NCBI GenBank assembly: GCA_001898785.1
Contig: MKVE01000017.1
Span: forward strand, 108,913-153,428
Source of the DNA: Chryseobacterium sp. 36-9
GTDB taxonomy: Bacteria > Bacteroidota > Bacteroidia > Flavobacteriales > Weeksellaceae
DNA: 44,516 nt
Direction: 5' to 3'
Shown here piece after piece: positions 21,898-31,066 of this stretch. How positions within the stretch are numbered: position 1 is the stretch's first letter; each line of letters opens with the position of its first letter. A program made the position numbers and the translations under genes. The notes beneath the pieces were generated by a model. That model was not told where the DNA came from. It did not search any database and saw only the letters and a list, made by a program, of their open reading frames with translations.

Positions 21898-23067
21898 ATG
21901 AAAATAGGAATACTTTGCTATCCCACATACGGCGGAAGCGGAATTGTGGCAACAGAATTAGGAATGTCTTTGGCCGACAAAGGTTATGAAGTTCATTTCA
22001 TAAGTTCGGCATTGCCGGCACGTTTGGATGTTACGAATCCGAATATTTTTTTCCATAAGGTCAACGTTCAGACTTATCCGTTGTTTCAATATCAGCCTTA
22101 TGATATCGCTTTGTCATCAATGATTTACCGCGTTGTGAATCTTTATAAATTGGATATTTTGCACGCCCATTATGCGATTCCTTATGCTTATGCGGCTTTT
22201 ACAGCTAAGCAAATGTTAAAGGCTGAACACAAAGATGTGCCTTTGGTAACAACGCTTCACGGAACGGATATTACTTTGGTTGGTCAACATCCGAGTTATA
22301 AACACGCCGTGGAATTTTCTATCAACCAGAGTGATACGATAACTTCTGTTTCCGAAAGTCTGAAGAAAGACACATTGCAGTTTTTCAATATTCAGAAAGA
22401 AATCCAGGTGATTACCAATTTTATTGATAATTCTGTTTTTGACGAAGATTGCAAAACTTGCCAAAGGGAACAGTTTGCAAGTGATGATGAGAAGATTCTG
22501 ATTCACGTTTCCAACCTTCGTCCGGTTAAAAGAATTCAGGATGTTCTGGAGATTTTCAAGAATGTCAACAAGAAAATCAAATCCAAACTGATAATCATTG
22601 GCGAAGGTCCGGATATGGAGAAGATTTCTGAATTTATGGAAAACAATCCGGACTTGATTGGCAAAATCAAATTGCTTGGAAAAGTCAACGATTTGTATAG
22701 AATTCTGCAGTTGTCGGACGTTTTCCTTTTACCTTCCGAGCAGGAGAGTTTTGGTTTGGCGGCATTGGAAGCAATGGCTGCTAGAACACCAGTTATTAGT
22801 AGTAATGCAGGCGGAATTCCGGAAGTTAATATCCAGGGGGAAACAGGGTTTTTGGCCGAGATTGGAAATGTAGAAGCAATGAGTAATTATACAATCAAAC
22901 TTTTGAGTAATGATGACCTTCTGGCGGAAATGAAGAATAATGCCAAGGCTCAGGCAATAAAATTTGATTTGAAAAATATTCTTCCGATTTACATTGATAT
23001 GTACGAAACGACCATCGCTAAATTTGAAGAAGCGAAGTATAAGAAGTTTGATAAAAATCTAAATTAA
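21898..23067 (+). CDS. bshA: N-acetyl-alpha-D-glucosaminyl L-malate synthase BshA
   Basis: This 389-residue GT4 glycosyltransferase performs the first step of bacillithiol synthesis, joining UDP-GlcNAc to L-malate. The N-terminus MKIGILCYPTYGGSGIVATE is the BshA signature. The C-terminal nucleotide-sugar site has the EQESFGLAALEAMA glutamate motif, followed by TPVISSNAGGIPEV. The middle contains TTLHGTDITLVGQHPSY. bshB and bshC are not in the window. The upstream GH3 hydrolase may be part of the same transcript. Confidence 0.93.
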   Translation: MKIGILCYPTYGGSGIVATELGMSLADKGYEVHFISSALPARLDVTNPNIFFHKVNVQTYPLFQYQPYDIALSSMIYRVVNLYKLDILHAHYAIPYAYAAFTAKQMLKAEHKDVPLVTTLHGTDITLVGQHPSYKHAVEFSINQSDTITSVSESLKKDTLQFFNIQKEIQVITNFIDNSVFDEDCKTCQREQFASDDEKILIHVSNLRPVKRIQDVLEIFKNVNKKIKSKLIIIGEGPDMEKISEFMENNPDLIGKIKLLGKVNDLYRILQLSDVFLLPSEQESFGLAALEAMAARTPVISSNAGGIPEVNIQGETGFLAEIGNVEAMSNYTIKLLSNDDLLAEMKNNAKAQAIKFDLKNILPIYIDMYETTIAKFEEAKYKKFDKNLN

Positions 23068-23076
23068 GAAAAAAGT

Positions 23077-23141
23077 CTTTCGACTCCGTTCAGTGTGAAA
23101 ATTCTGGATATTACAATTGTCACACTGAGCGGAATCGAAGT
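23077..23141. repeat. Inverted repeat, TTCGACTCCG family
   Basis: The left arm (23079-23098, TTCGACTCCGTTCAGTGTGA) pairs with the right arm (23120-23139, TCACACTGAGCGGAATCGAA). Only two positions are not Watson-Crick (both G-T type), and the loop is 21 bases. It follows bshA directly and could also act as its terminator or mRNA stabiliser. The core resembles the sequence inside the thiamine diphosphokinase gene at 7181. Confidence 0.65.
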
Positions 23142-23260
23142 GTTTTAGGGAAATATTATAATGTATAATTATTTGAGGACTAATGTTTTATTAAAAATTA
23201 TTTTATAAATTAGAGAAAAATATTTCTGATAATTTATTGAATCATCAAAAGCACAACATT

Positions 23261-24061
23261 ATGAGTATCAAAAAACACTTTCTTACAATCTTCTTTTTGT
23301 TAATTGGCTTCTTAGTTTATTCCCAAACTGATACCATTACAATGACCGACGGCAGCGAGCTCCGCGGAAAAGTCGTTAAGTATAATCCGAATGACATTAC
23401 GTTTATTCATCAGAACGAGACTTTGGAATACACGCTCAACAAAAAAGACATTTCCAAAATCACATTTTCTTCCGGTCGCATAGAGTACCTTAATGCGGCT
23501 GCTACTGCGCCGAACACTTCACAGTCCGTAGATTACAAGAACAAAGTAGCGATCTTGCCTTTCAGCTATGTAAGAGACCAGGAAAAAAGCAATGAGACAA
23601 TGACCAAAAAAATCCAGCAGGAAACTTATACAATTTTCAATTCCAAAAAACAGAATCTTAAGTTCCAGGATCCTACGGAAACCAACGCGCTATTGTACAA
23701 AGCCGGAATCAATGAAAGTAATATGCAAGGCTTCACCATGGGCGAAATTGCCCACATCCTGAATGTAGAATATGTCATCAGCGGATTGGTTTCCATAGAA
23801 AAGACGAATACATATACCTCCAATTACGGCAGCTCCAATACAGATGTTTCGCAGAAGAATAATGGTGCAAAGGTTAATTCCACGGGCTCGTCCTCTTCAA
23901 CAACGTATCAGAATTACAATACCAGCATCACGATGAACATCTTTTCCGTTAATGGCGATAACCTTTTCACTCAAAACCATAATTCATTTTGGCCTTATGA
24001 GAATGCTTACAAAGCCACTTTAGAATATCTGGCGAAAAGAACACCGCTTTATAAAAGATAG
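23261..24061 (+). CDS. Secreted two-domain protein of unknown function
   Basis: I use the ATG at 23261 (MSIKKHFLTIFFLLIGFLVYSQ region; 266 residues) because the signal peptide begins there; the upstream in-frame start is a TTG. Residues about 25-75 form a small beta unit (MTDGSELRGKVVKYNPNDI, then ISKITFSSGRIEYL) seen in many Bacteroidota secreted proteins. After a short linker, a second domain begins NKVAILPFSYVRDQ and contains IAHILNVEYVISGLVSIEK. That pattern recalls the CsgG/LpoB-like fold in lipoproteins, though the match is by eye. A Ser/Asn/Thr-rich insertion lies at about 195-225. Function unknown. Confidence 0.75.
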   Translation: MSIKKHFLTIFFLLIGFLVYSQTDTITMTDGSELRGKVVKYNPNDITFIHQNETLEYTLNKKDISKITFSSGRIEYLNAAATAPNTSQSVDYKNKVAILPFSYVRDQEKSNETMTKKIQQETYTIFNSKKQNLKFQDPTETNALLYKAGINESNMQGFTMGEIAHILNVEYVISGLVSIEKTNTYTSNYGSSNTDVSQKNNGAKVNSTGSSSSTTYQNYNTSITMNIFSVNGDNLFTQNHNSFWPYENAYKATLEYLAKRTPLYKR

Positions 24062-24115
24062 TCTGAAATTATTGTTTAAATTTTCGAATCTACATTTAAA
24101 ATATTTCTGTAACTT

Positions 24116-24154
24116 AAAACCCTTTTAAAGTTTCAAACTTTGAAAGGGTTTTTT
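24116..24154 (+). terminator. Strong intrinsic terminator
   Basis: AAAACCCTTT pairs with AAAGGGTTTT and an inner AAAGTTT with AAACTTT, with one T-G pair between, forming a stem of about 18 bp (24116-24152). It is followed by TT. Confidence 0.85.
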
Positions 24155-24187
24155 GCTTGAAAATTTTTATATAAAACGTCCACACAA

Positions 24188-25456
24188 ATGAATGAAGAAA
24201 TATTACAATACATCTGGAATTACAAAAAATTCCTGAACTTCGATTTTATCTCTACTGACGGACGAATTATTGAAATCCCGGAGTTCGGAGAATGGAATAA
24301 GAATTCTGGTCCGGATTTTCTCTTTGCCAAAATTAAGATTGACAACATCATTTTTGCAGGAAATATCGAGATTCACACCAAAGCGTCCGATTGGTTTTTT
24401 CACAATCATTCCGGAAATCCTGAGTTTGAAAACCTTATTCTTCATGTGGTTTATATCAACGATTGTGATATCCCGGAATTAGAACGGCAGAATATTCCGA
24501 CTTTGGAACTCAAAAATTATATTGATGAGAAGCTGATTCAGACCCATCAAAATCTAAAAGCAGAACACGCCTTTATTGCTTGCGAAGAATTATTTGATGA
24601 GAATAAAATCCCTTTGTTTTTTGAAGAAACGGTTTTGCTTAAGAAATTAGAAGCCAAATCCCAAATCTTCGAGGAATCACTACACAAAAATCATAACAAT
24701 TATGAAGCTGTTTTATTCCAAAATCTGCTTTACACTTTTGGATTAAAAGTGAATGCCGAAATTTTTCTTCAAATAGCGGAAAGTCTTGATTTTGCAGTTG
24801 TCCAGAAAATCAAGCAAAATGATATCCACCTGGAAGCTCTGTTTTTTGGAATCTGCGGTTTTTTGGAGGTTCCGAAAGATGAAATTATGCAAATCTGGAA
24901 ACGGGAATTTGATTTTTTGAAATTGAAATTTAATTTGCCGGATGTCCGGATTTATCCCAAATTTTCCAAACTTCGTCCACCGAATTTCCCAACCATAAGA
25001 TTATCCCAAATAGCCAATCTTTATCATTCTCAACCTAATCTTTTTTCAAAGTTGATTGAAGCAAAAACGATTGATGATTTGTACAGTCTGCTTAATAATG
25101 TCAAAGCTTCCGAGTATTGGGACAATCGGTTCAATTTCGGAAAGATTTCGACGGTAGAAAATAAAAAATATCTTAGTGAAGATTTCATTGATTTGATAAT
25201 CATTAATACAATTCTGCCTTTGAAATATTTCTATCATAAAAATCACAATCCGGAAATAGTCGATGATATTTTTGATTTCTATAAGCAGATGAAATCTGAG
25301 AAAAATTCTATTATTGCTGAATGGAAAGTATTAGGAATGAAATTCGAAAATGCCTTACAGACCCAGGCCTTTCTTTATCAGTACAAAATATTTTGCAGTC
25401 AGAAAAAATGCTTAAATTGCAGTATTGGTTTTCAGTTGCTGAAAACGGATGCTTAA
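24188..25456 (+). CDS. DUF2851 family protein
   Basis: This 422-residue protein is recognisable as DUF2851 from its N-terminus (LQYIWNYKKF, then GEWNKNSGPDFLFAKIKI and GNIEIHTKASDW). The block VRIYPKFSKLRPPNFPTIRL and a C-terminal cluster of cysteines (CSQKKCLNCSIG) are also seen. The function of the family is unknown. The GPDF...EIH arrangement hints at a nuclease-like fold, but this is speculative. There is no signal peptide, so it is cytoplasmic. It is followed 17 bases later by a small PspC-like gene. Confidence 0.88.
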   Translation: MNEEILQYIWNYKKFLNFDFISTDGRIIEIPEFGEWNKNSGPDFLFAKIKIDNIIFAGNIEIHTKASDWFFHNHSGNPEFENLILHVVYINDCDIPELERQNIPTLELKNYIDEKLIQTHQNLKAEHAFIACEELFDENKIPLFFEETVLLKKLEAKSQIFEESLHKNHNNYEAVLFQNLLYTFGLKVNAEIFLQIAESLDFAVVQKIKQNDIHLEALFFGICGFLEVPKDEIMQIWKREFDFLKLKFNLPDVRIYPKFSKLRPPNFPTIRLSQIANLYHSQPNLFSKLIEAKTIDDLYSLLNNVKASEYWDNRFNFGKISTVENKKYLSEDFIDLIIINTILPLKYFYHKNHNPEIVDDIFDFYKQMKSEKNSIIAEWKVLGMKFENALQTQAFLYQYKIFCSQKKCLNCSIGFQLLKTDA

Positions 25457-25473
25457 AATTCGATTTAAAAGAA

Positions 25474-25710
25474 ATGAAAGAGCCTAGAGTTGTTAACGGT
25501 TTACGACATAAGATGGAAAGGGAGTGGTTTGGTGTTTTGACGAGATACGGAACCAAACTCGGTATTCCTGTTTCCAAATTACGGGTTTTCTTTATCTATT
25601 CTACTTTTGCAACAGCAGGGATTTTCTTTTTGTTTTATCTTGGCCTGGCTTTTATGCTTTGGGTAAAGGATTGTATCATTACCAAAAGGCCGAGTGTTTT
25701 TGATTTGTAA
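25474..25710 (+). CDS. Small PspC-domain-like membrane protein
   Basis: I choose the ATG at 25474 (MKEPRVVNGLRHKMEREWFG, 78 residues). The longer in-frame options at 25321 and 25408 would overlap the DUF2851 gene. Residues about 26-64 (LGIPVSKLRVFFIYSTFA, then FLFYLGLAFMLWV) fit the PspC pattern of a short amphipathic lead and one membrane helix; a conserved PSVFDL ends it. PspC proteins act in envelope stress, but single-domain versions here have no known role. Likely cotranscribed with DUF2851. Confidence 0.75.
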   Translation: MKEPRVVNGLRHKMEREWFGVLTRYGTKLGIPVSKLRVFFIYSTFATAGIFFLFYLGLAFMLWVKDCIITKRPSVFDL

Positions 25711-25726
25711 GTTATTCCAAATGAAA

Positions 25727-25758
25727 AATCCGGTTGAATTGCAACCGGATTATATTTT
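25727..25758. terminator. Bidirectional terminator
   Basis: A perfect 10-bp stem (25727-25736 with 25742-25751) is followed by ATATTTTTT on the plus strand and flanked by A-rich sequence on the other side. It separates the PspC-like gene from convergent sdhB. Confidence 0.8.
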
Positions 25759-25778
25759 TTTATGCTCTGTTTTTTAGA

Positions 25779-26552
25779 TTAAGAATTAGCTGTAGTAAGA
25801 TTAGCTACGGCATATTCTCTGTTCATTCTTGCAATATTTTCCAGAGAGATTCCTTTTGGACATTCTACTTCACAAGCTCCGGTATTGGAACAGTTTCCGA
25901 AACCTTCTTCGTCCATAGCTTTCACCATGTTCAGGACTCTTCTTTTCGCTTCTACACGACCTTGTGGCAATAATGCAAACTGAGAAACTTTGGCACCCAC
26001 AAATAGCATTGCAGAACCATTTTTACAAGTAGCTACACAAGCTCCACATCCTATGCAGGCAGCGGCATCCATTGCTTTATCAGAATCTTCTTTTGGAACA
26101 AGAATATTGTTTGCATCGGTGGTGTTCCCGGATGTGTTCACAGAAATAAAGCCGCCTGCAGCCATTACTCTATCAAATGCGCTTCTGTCAACCACCAAAT
26201 CTTTGATTACCGGAAAAGCAACACTTCTCCAAGGTTCGATGTGGATCGTTTCGCCATCCTTGAAATGACGCATGTGCAGCTGACAAGTGGTAATCCCAGT
26301 GTCCGGACCATGCGCTCTACCATTGATATATAGCGAACACATACCACAGATTCCTTCACGACAATCATGATCAAATGCAACCGGGTCTTTCCCGTCGTTG
26401 ATTAGTTGTTCATTCAGGATATCCAACATTTCCAGGAATGAAGAATCTGTTGAAACGTCAGAAATTTTATAAGTTTCGAATTGTCCCTTCGATTTATTAT
26501 TTTTTTGTCTCCAAATTTTCAGCGTAAGATTTAAGCCTTTTTTTGCACTCAT
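25779..26552 (-). CDS. sdhB: Succinate dehydrogenase iron-sulfur subunit
   Basis: This 257-residue subunit passes electrons from SdhA to the quinone. Three cluster motifs are visible: [2Fe-2S] [15 protein letters not shown] with its later Cys (TTCQLHM), [4Fe-4S] [14 protein letters not shown], and the [3Fe-4S] group [15 protein letters not shown]. It is the last gene of sdhCAB, 23 bases after sdhA. Confidence 0.96.
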   Translation of the reverse strand: MSAKKGLNLTLKIWRQKNNKSKGQFETYKISDVSTDSSFLEMLDILNEQLINDGKDPVAFDHDCREGICGMCSLYINGRAHGPDTGITTCQLHMRHFKDGETIHIEPWRSVAFPVIKDLVVDRSAFDRVMAAGGFISVNTSGNTTDANNILVPKEDSDKAMDAAACIGCGACVATCKNGSAMLFVGAKVSQFALLPQGRVEAKRRVLNMVKAMDEEGFGNCSNTGACEVECPKGISLENIARMNREYAVANLTTANS

Positions 26553-26575
26553 TTTTATATATTTTTGAATGGAGA

Positions 26576-28585
26576 TTATTTGTAACTTCTTGCTTTAACT
26601 TCGATATTTTCATACACAAGCTCTTCCTTGTGCATTACTTCGGCATTGATGTCCATACCTTTATATTCCCAGGCGGCAACATATTTGTAATTCACATCAT
26701 CACGTTTTGCCTCTCCATCCGGAGTAGAGTGGTCTTCACGGAAGTGTCCTCCACAAGATTCGTTTCTGTTTAGCGCATCGATTGCCATCAGTTGTCCTAG
26801 TTCCAGGAAGTCAGCAACTCTGAAAGCTTTTTCCAATTCAGGATTCAGATTATCGGCTTCACCGGGAACTTTTACATTCTGCCAGAAGTCTTTTCTTACT
26901 TCTTCGATTTCTTTGATGGCTTCTCTTAAGCCCTCAGGCGTTCTTCCCATTCCCACTTTATTCCACATGATGTGGCCTAGTTTTTTATGGAAATAGTCAA
27001 CTGAATGCGTTCCTTTATTAGTTAAGAAGAAATTGATCTTATCTTTAATCTCTTTTTCTGCATCGTCAAAGGCTGCAGATTCTGTCGGAATTTTACCAGT
27101 TCTGATGTCAGCAGAAAGATAATCAGCAATTGTATAAGGCAAGACGAAATATCCGTCTGCCAAACCTTGCATCAAAGCAGACGCTCCTAATCTGTTAGCA
27201 CCGTGATCTGAGAAGTTAGCTTCTCCGATTACGAAACATCCGGGAATTGTAGATTGCAAATTATAATCTACCCATACGCCACCCATTGTGTAGTGTACCG
27301 CAGGATAAATTTTCATTGGCGTTTTGTAAGGATCATCAGCAGTAATTTTCTCGTACATTACGAATAAGTTACCGTATTTCTCTTCAATCCACTTTTTACC
27401 AAGATCGTATATCTGTTGTTCCGTTGGATTATGGATATGTTTTTCGATAGCGGCTTCTTTACCTTTTTTCATGATTTCTGTAGAGAAATCCAGGTAAACG
27501 CCTTCTTTCGTATCATTATTTTCAATTCCGTAACCTGCATCACATCTTTCTTTACCAGCTCTGGAGGCAACGTCTCTTGGTACCAGGTTACCAAAAGCAG
27601 GATATCTTCTTTCAAGGTAATAATCCCTGTCTTCTTCTTTAATATTTTCAGGTCTAAGTTTTCCTTCTCTGATCGCTACAGAATCTTCAATATTTTTAGG
27701 AACCCAGATTCTTCCTGAGTTTCTAAGAGATTCTGACATCAAAGTCAGTTTAGACTGCTGAGTTCCGTGAACCGGAATACAAGTCGGGTGAATCTGTACG
27801 TAACAAGGGTTTGCAAAATAGGCTCCCTTTTTATGAATTTTCCAGGCTGCAGAAACGTTGGATCCCATTGCGTTGGTAGAAAGGAAATACACGTTTCCAT
27901 AACCTCCGGAAGCAATAACAACTGCGTGGGCTGAATGTCTTTCGATCTCACCGGTTACAAGATTTCTTGCAATGATTCCTCTTGCTTTTCCGTCAACAAT
28001 TACAAGGTCCATCATCTCATGACGGTTGTACATCTTGATTCTGCCTTTACCGATCTGACGGCTCATTGCAGAGTATGCACCTAACAATAGCTGTTGTCCC
28101 GTTTGTCCTTTTGCGTAAAATGTTCTTTTCACCTGAACCCCACCAAACGAACGGTTATCTAGCTGACCACCGTAATCTCTCCCGAAAGGAACTCCCTGAG
28201 AAACACACTGGTCGATAATATTAGCAGAAACTTCGGCTAATCTGTAAACGTTAGCTTCTCTTGCGCGGTAGTCTCCACCTTTGATCGTGTCATAGAACAA
28301 TCTGTAAGTTGAATCACCGTCGCCCTGATAATTCTTAGCCGCATTGATTCCTCCCTGAGCTGCAATTGAGTGTGCTCTTCTAGGAGAATCCTGATAACAG
28401 AATGCTTTTACATTATAGCCTTGTTCAGCAAGAGTCGCAGCAGCAGAACCGCCGGCTAATCCTGTCCCAACAATAATGATATCTATTTTGTCTCGGTTGT
28501 TTGGAGCAACCAAGTTCATATGATCTTTATGATGTTTCCATTTGTCCTTAAGCGGACCAGCAGGAATTTTTGAATCTAAACCCAT
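26576..28585 (-). CDS. sdhA: Succinate dehydrogenase flavoprotein subunit
   Basis: This 669-residue catalytic subunit oxidises succinate to fumarate. The N-terminal FAD loop is [38 protein letters not shown] contains the His that binds FAD covalently. The catalytic region includes the HPTCIP and [12 protein letters not shown] blocks. The length fits the longer form paired with a single cytochrome b subunit, as in Bacillus and epsilonproteobacteria. It lies 14 bases after sdhC. Confidence 0.96.
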   Translation of the reverse strand: MGLDSKIPAGPLKDKWKHHKDHMNLVAPNNRDKIDIIIVGTGLAGGSAAATLAEQGYNVKAFCYQDSPRRAHSIAAQGGINAAKNYQGDGDSTYRLFYDTIKGGDYRAREANVYRLAEVSANIIDQCVSQGVPFGRDYGGQLDNRSFGGVQVKRTFYAKGQTGQQLLLGAYSAMSRQIGKGRIKMYNRHEMMDLVIVDGKARGIIARNLVTGEIERHSAHAVVIASGGYGNVYFLSTNAMGSNVSAAWKIHKKGAYFANPCYVQIHPTCIPVHGTQQSKLTLMSESLRNSGRIWVPKNIEDSVAIREGKLRPENIKEEDRDYYLERRYPAFGNLVPRDVASRAGKERCDAGYGIENNDTKEGVYLDFSTEIMKKGKEAAIEKHIHNPTEQQIYDLGKKWIEEKYGNLFVMYEKITADDPYKTPMKIYPAVHYTMGGVWVDYNLQSTIPGCFVIGEANFSDHGANRLGASALMQGLADGYFVLPYTIADYLSADIRTGKIPTESAAFDDAEKEIKDKINFFLTNKGTHSVDYFHKKLGHIMWNKVGMGRTPEGLREAIKEIEEVRKDFWQNVKVPGEADNLNPELEKAFRVADFLELGQLMAIDALNRNESCGGHFREDHSTPDGEAKRDDVNYKYVAAWEYKGMDINAEVMHKEELVYENIEVKARSYK

Positions 28586-28599
28586 AATTAACTTTTATA

Positions 28600-29259
28600 T
28601 TATTGAGTAACGAAATGATAAATTGCAATGATGATAAATCCAAGCGGAATGATAATAGAATACCAGTTTCCAAATGCTTTGATAAATGGCGTATACTTTG
28701 GATGTCTTGCTCCTATAGATTGAAAAGAAGACTGGAATCCGTGTGCTAAGTGCAGGCCTAATAATACGAAAGCAATTACATACAGAACAACTCTCCATAT
28801 ATCATGGAACTTGTGGTGCAATTCTTCCCAATATCTCAACTCATCAGGATTGTTCCCTTGGATATACTTATAACTGATTTCCGGATACCAAAAATCATAA
28901 AAATGCAAAGCTAAAAATGCTAAAATAACAGCGCCGGAAATCAACATGTTTCTGGACATCCATGTAGAGTTTGCAGAACCATTGTTCATCGCATATTTTA
29001 CAGGTCGTGCATTATTGTTCTTGATTTCCAGAACAAAGCCCATTACAAAATGGAAAACCACTGCAAAAATCAGGATTGGCTGCATCAAAAACTGAACGGC
29101 AGGATTGTATCCCATAAAATGAGATGCCGTGTTGAATCCATCTTCGCTGAAGATTGAAATAAAATTGGTGGACAAGTGCATCACCAAAAAAATCAGCAAA
29201 AACATTGCTGAAAGTGCCATAGCATATTTTCTGCCTATAGAAGACGTAATACCTGCCAT
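28600..29259 (-). CDS. sdhC: Succinate dehydrogenase cytochrome b subunit (b558 type)
   Basis: This 219-residue membrane anchor has five hydrophobic helices. Histidines in membrane context (VMHLST, VFHFVMG, ALHFYDF, GLHLAHGF) can bind two haems. It is the single large anchor of the B. subtilis/Wolinella kind, so no sdhD is expected, and none is seen. It is first in the sdhCAB operon, behind a TAAATTTG promoter box. Confidence 0.93.
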   Translation of the reverse strand: MAGITSSIGRKYAMALSAMFLLIFLVMHLSTNFISIFSEDGFNTASHFMGYNPAVQFLMQPILIFAVVFHFVMGFVLEIKNNNARPVKYAMNNGSANSTWMSRNMLISGAVILAFLALHFYDFWYPEISYKYIQGNNPDELRYWEELHHKFHDIWRVVLYVIAFVLLGLHLAHGFQSSFQSIGARHPKYTPFIKAFGNWYSIIIPLGFIIIAIYHFVTQ

Positions 29260-29284
29260 AATTCTGTTGTTATTTGAATTTTCA

Positions 29285-29292
29285 CAAATTTA
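29285..29292 (-). promoter_or_regulatory. Promoter -7 box for sdhCAB
   Basis: The minus strand reads TAAATTTG, matching TANNTTTG, 25 bases before the sdhC start. Confidence 0.5.
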
Positions 29293-29422
29293 GAAAATAG
29301 TTGAGTGATATAACATTGAGAAATGTCAGAAAAATACAGTTTGTAATCTTTCTAAATAACGTTAAAATAATGTTAACGAATATCTCGAAATTTATAATAT
29401 TCAGTTTGTAAAATCAATAAAA

Positions 29423-29444
29423 AACCTCGAAATAATTCGAGGTT
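29423..29444 (-). terminator. Terminator of rpoN
   Basis: A perfect 9-bp stem (29423-29431 with 29436-29444) lies just beyond the rpoN stop and is followed by TTTTATTG on the minus strand. Confidence 0.75.
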
Positions 29445-29448
29445 GGAT

Positions 29449-30912
29449 TTATAATTCTTTTCTTAATCTTGCTACCGGGATATTCAGTTGTTCGCGGTAT
29501 TTTGCAATTGTTCTTCTTGCAATGTTGTAGCCTTTTTCTTTGAGGATTCCCACAAGAGCGTCATCAGTATAAGGTTTTCTCTTATTTTCCTTGTCTATAG
29601 CTTCCTGCAGGTGTTGCTTGATTTCTTTTGTAGAAACCTCTTCGCCGTCATCATTGGTTAATGAATCAGAAAACAGGTTTTTAAGATAAACAATTCCGTT
29701 AGGAGTGTCTGCATATTTGCTTTTTACTACTCTGGAAATGGTCGAGATATCGAAGCCTGTAATGTCAGCAACATCTTTCAGAATCATCGGTTTGATGTTT
29801 TTCTCGTCGCCGGTCAGGAAATAATCTTTCTGAAGTTTTACAATCGCAGTAATAGTTTGCAGTAGTGTATTTTGTCTTTGGTTGATTGCATCAATATACC
29901 ATTTTGCAGCATCCAGTTTTTGTTTGATGAAAAGTGCTGCCTGCTTATGTTCTGCAGAATTTTTATCGTGAGAATAAGTTGATAGGATTTCTTTATACTC
30001 TTCAGAAACCCTTAGAGTGGGCGCATTTTTATTATTCAAAGAAGGGATAACCTGGTTGTCTTTGATTTGAATCACAAAGTCCGGAATAATCTCTTGATTA
30101 ATAGTGATCGTTTGTGTATCAAAGTTTCCTCCAACTTTTGGCGATAATCTTGAGATTTCGTCCAAAGCTTCTTTCAGATCCTCTTCTTCGATGTCATACT
30201 TCTGAAGGATTTTATTGTAATGCTTATTTGCTAATGCATCAAACTGATTTCGCAGGATGTTTCCTGCTAAAATTACCGCGGAGTCAGAGCTTACTTTTTT
30301 CTCAATCTGCAAAAGAAGGCATTCTCTCAGATCTCTTGCGCCAACACCTGGCGGATCCAGTTTTTGAACATAATTTTCAAGAATATCGGTTACTTTTTCG
30401 ATAGTTGTATATATACCTTGTGAGAATGCTAGGTCATCAACGATGGATTTGATTTCTCTTCTCAGGTAGCCGTCTGTATCAAGGTTTCCGATAATATATT
30501 CTGCAATTTTCAAATCTTCTTCATCAATATTAGAAAGCCGAATTTGTTCCAAGAGATAATCGTAAAGTGTCTGACCTTCTGTTAAAAGGGACTGATTGTC
30601 AAATTCTTCATCATCGGCGGAATAATTACTGCTTGCGGTTTTATAGCTTGGTTCGTCATCGTAAAGATATTCATCAACATCAAAATCTGTTTCGATACTT
30701 TCATTGCCCTCACTTTCGTATTCTTCGTCTGCTTTGGAATAGTCTTCTTCCGCATTTTCATCCGCTACTTTTTCTAAAGCGGGGTTTTCTTCCAGTTCTC
30801 TTTCCAATTCCTCTTCAAACTCCAAAGTATGAAGTTGTATCAGCTTCATCAATTGGATCTGTTGAGGCGCTAGTTTTTGACCGAGTTTAAGTTGTAGATT
30901 TTGCTTTAGCAT
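29449..30912 (-). CDS. rpoN: RNA polymerase sigma-54 factor RpoN
   Basis: This 487-residue protein has the Gln/Leu-rich activator region I (LKLGQKLAPQQIQLMKLIQL, about 7-26), a strongly acidic region II (about 50-120), the core-binding region, and the C-terminal RpoN box ARRTIAKYRE (465-474), which recognises the -24 element. Sigma-54 needs AAA+ enhancer-binding proteins; none is encoded here. The gene is monocistronic, between the sdh operon and the M13 peptidase gene, with terminators on both sides. Confidence 0.96.
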   Translation of the reverse strand: MLKQNLQLKLGQKLAPQQIQLMKLIQLHTLEFEEELERELEENPALEKVADENAEEDYSKADEEYESEGNESIETDFDVDEYLYDDEPSYKTASSNYSADDEEFDNQSLLTEGQTLYDYLLEQIRLSNIDEEDLKIAEYIIGNLDTDGYLRREIKSIVDDLAFSQGIYTTIEKVTDILENYVQKLDPPGVGARDLRECLLLQIEKKVSSDSAVILAGNILRNQFDALANKHYNKILQKYDIEEEDLKEALDEISRLSPKVGGNFDTQTITINQEIIPDFVIQIKDNQVIPSLNNKNAPTLRVSEEYKEILSTYSHDKNSAEHKQAALFIKQKLDAAKWYIDAINQRQNTLLQTITAIVKLQKDYFLTGDEKNIKPMILKDVADITGFDISTISRVVKSKYADTPNGIVYLKNLFSDSLTNDDGEEVSTKEIKQHLQEAIDKENKRKPYTDDALVGILKEKGYNIARRTIAKYREQLNIPVARLRKEL

Positions 30913-31030
30913 AATTTTTCAATTGTCAATTTAATGATCAACTTTACGAAGTTAGAAAAATATTTTTTAAAAACAACAAGTTTAGCACGATTTTTGATGT
31001 GTTAATTTTAAGTTAAATAGTTAGTAAAAT

Positions 31031-31064
31031 AAAAAACCTTCAGATTGCGGTCTGAAGGTTTTTT
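31031..31064 (-). terminator. Terminator of the M13 peptidase gene
   Basis: A perfect 14-bp stem (31031-31044 with 31051-31064) with loop TTGCGG lies just after the stop codon. The A-rich left arm gives the T run on the minus strand. Confidence 0.85.
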
Positions 31065-31066
31065 AT

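Noticed and set aside
23077-23141. tRNA-like or rRNA fragment after bshA
   Set aside because: Only a single stem-loop is present, with no cloverleaf or conserved rRNA sequence.
25321-25473. Longer start for the PspC-like protein
   Set aside because: It would overlap the end of the DUF2851 gene by more than 100 bases, and the domain begins after 25474.
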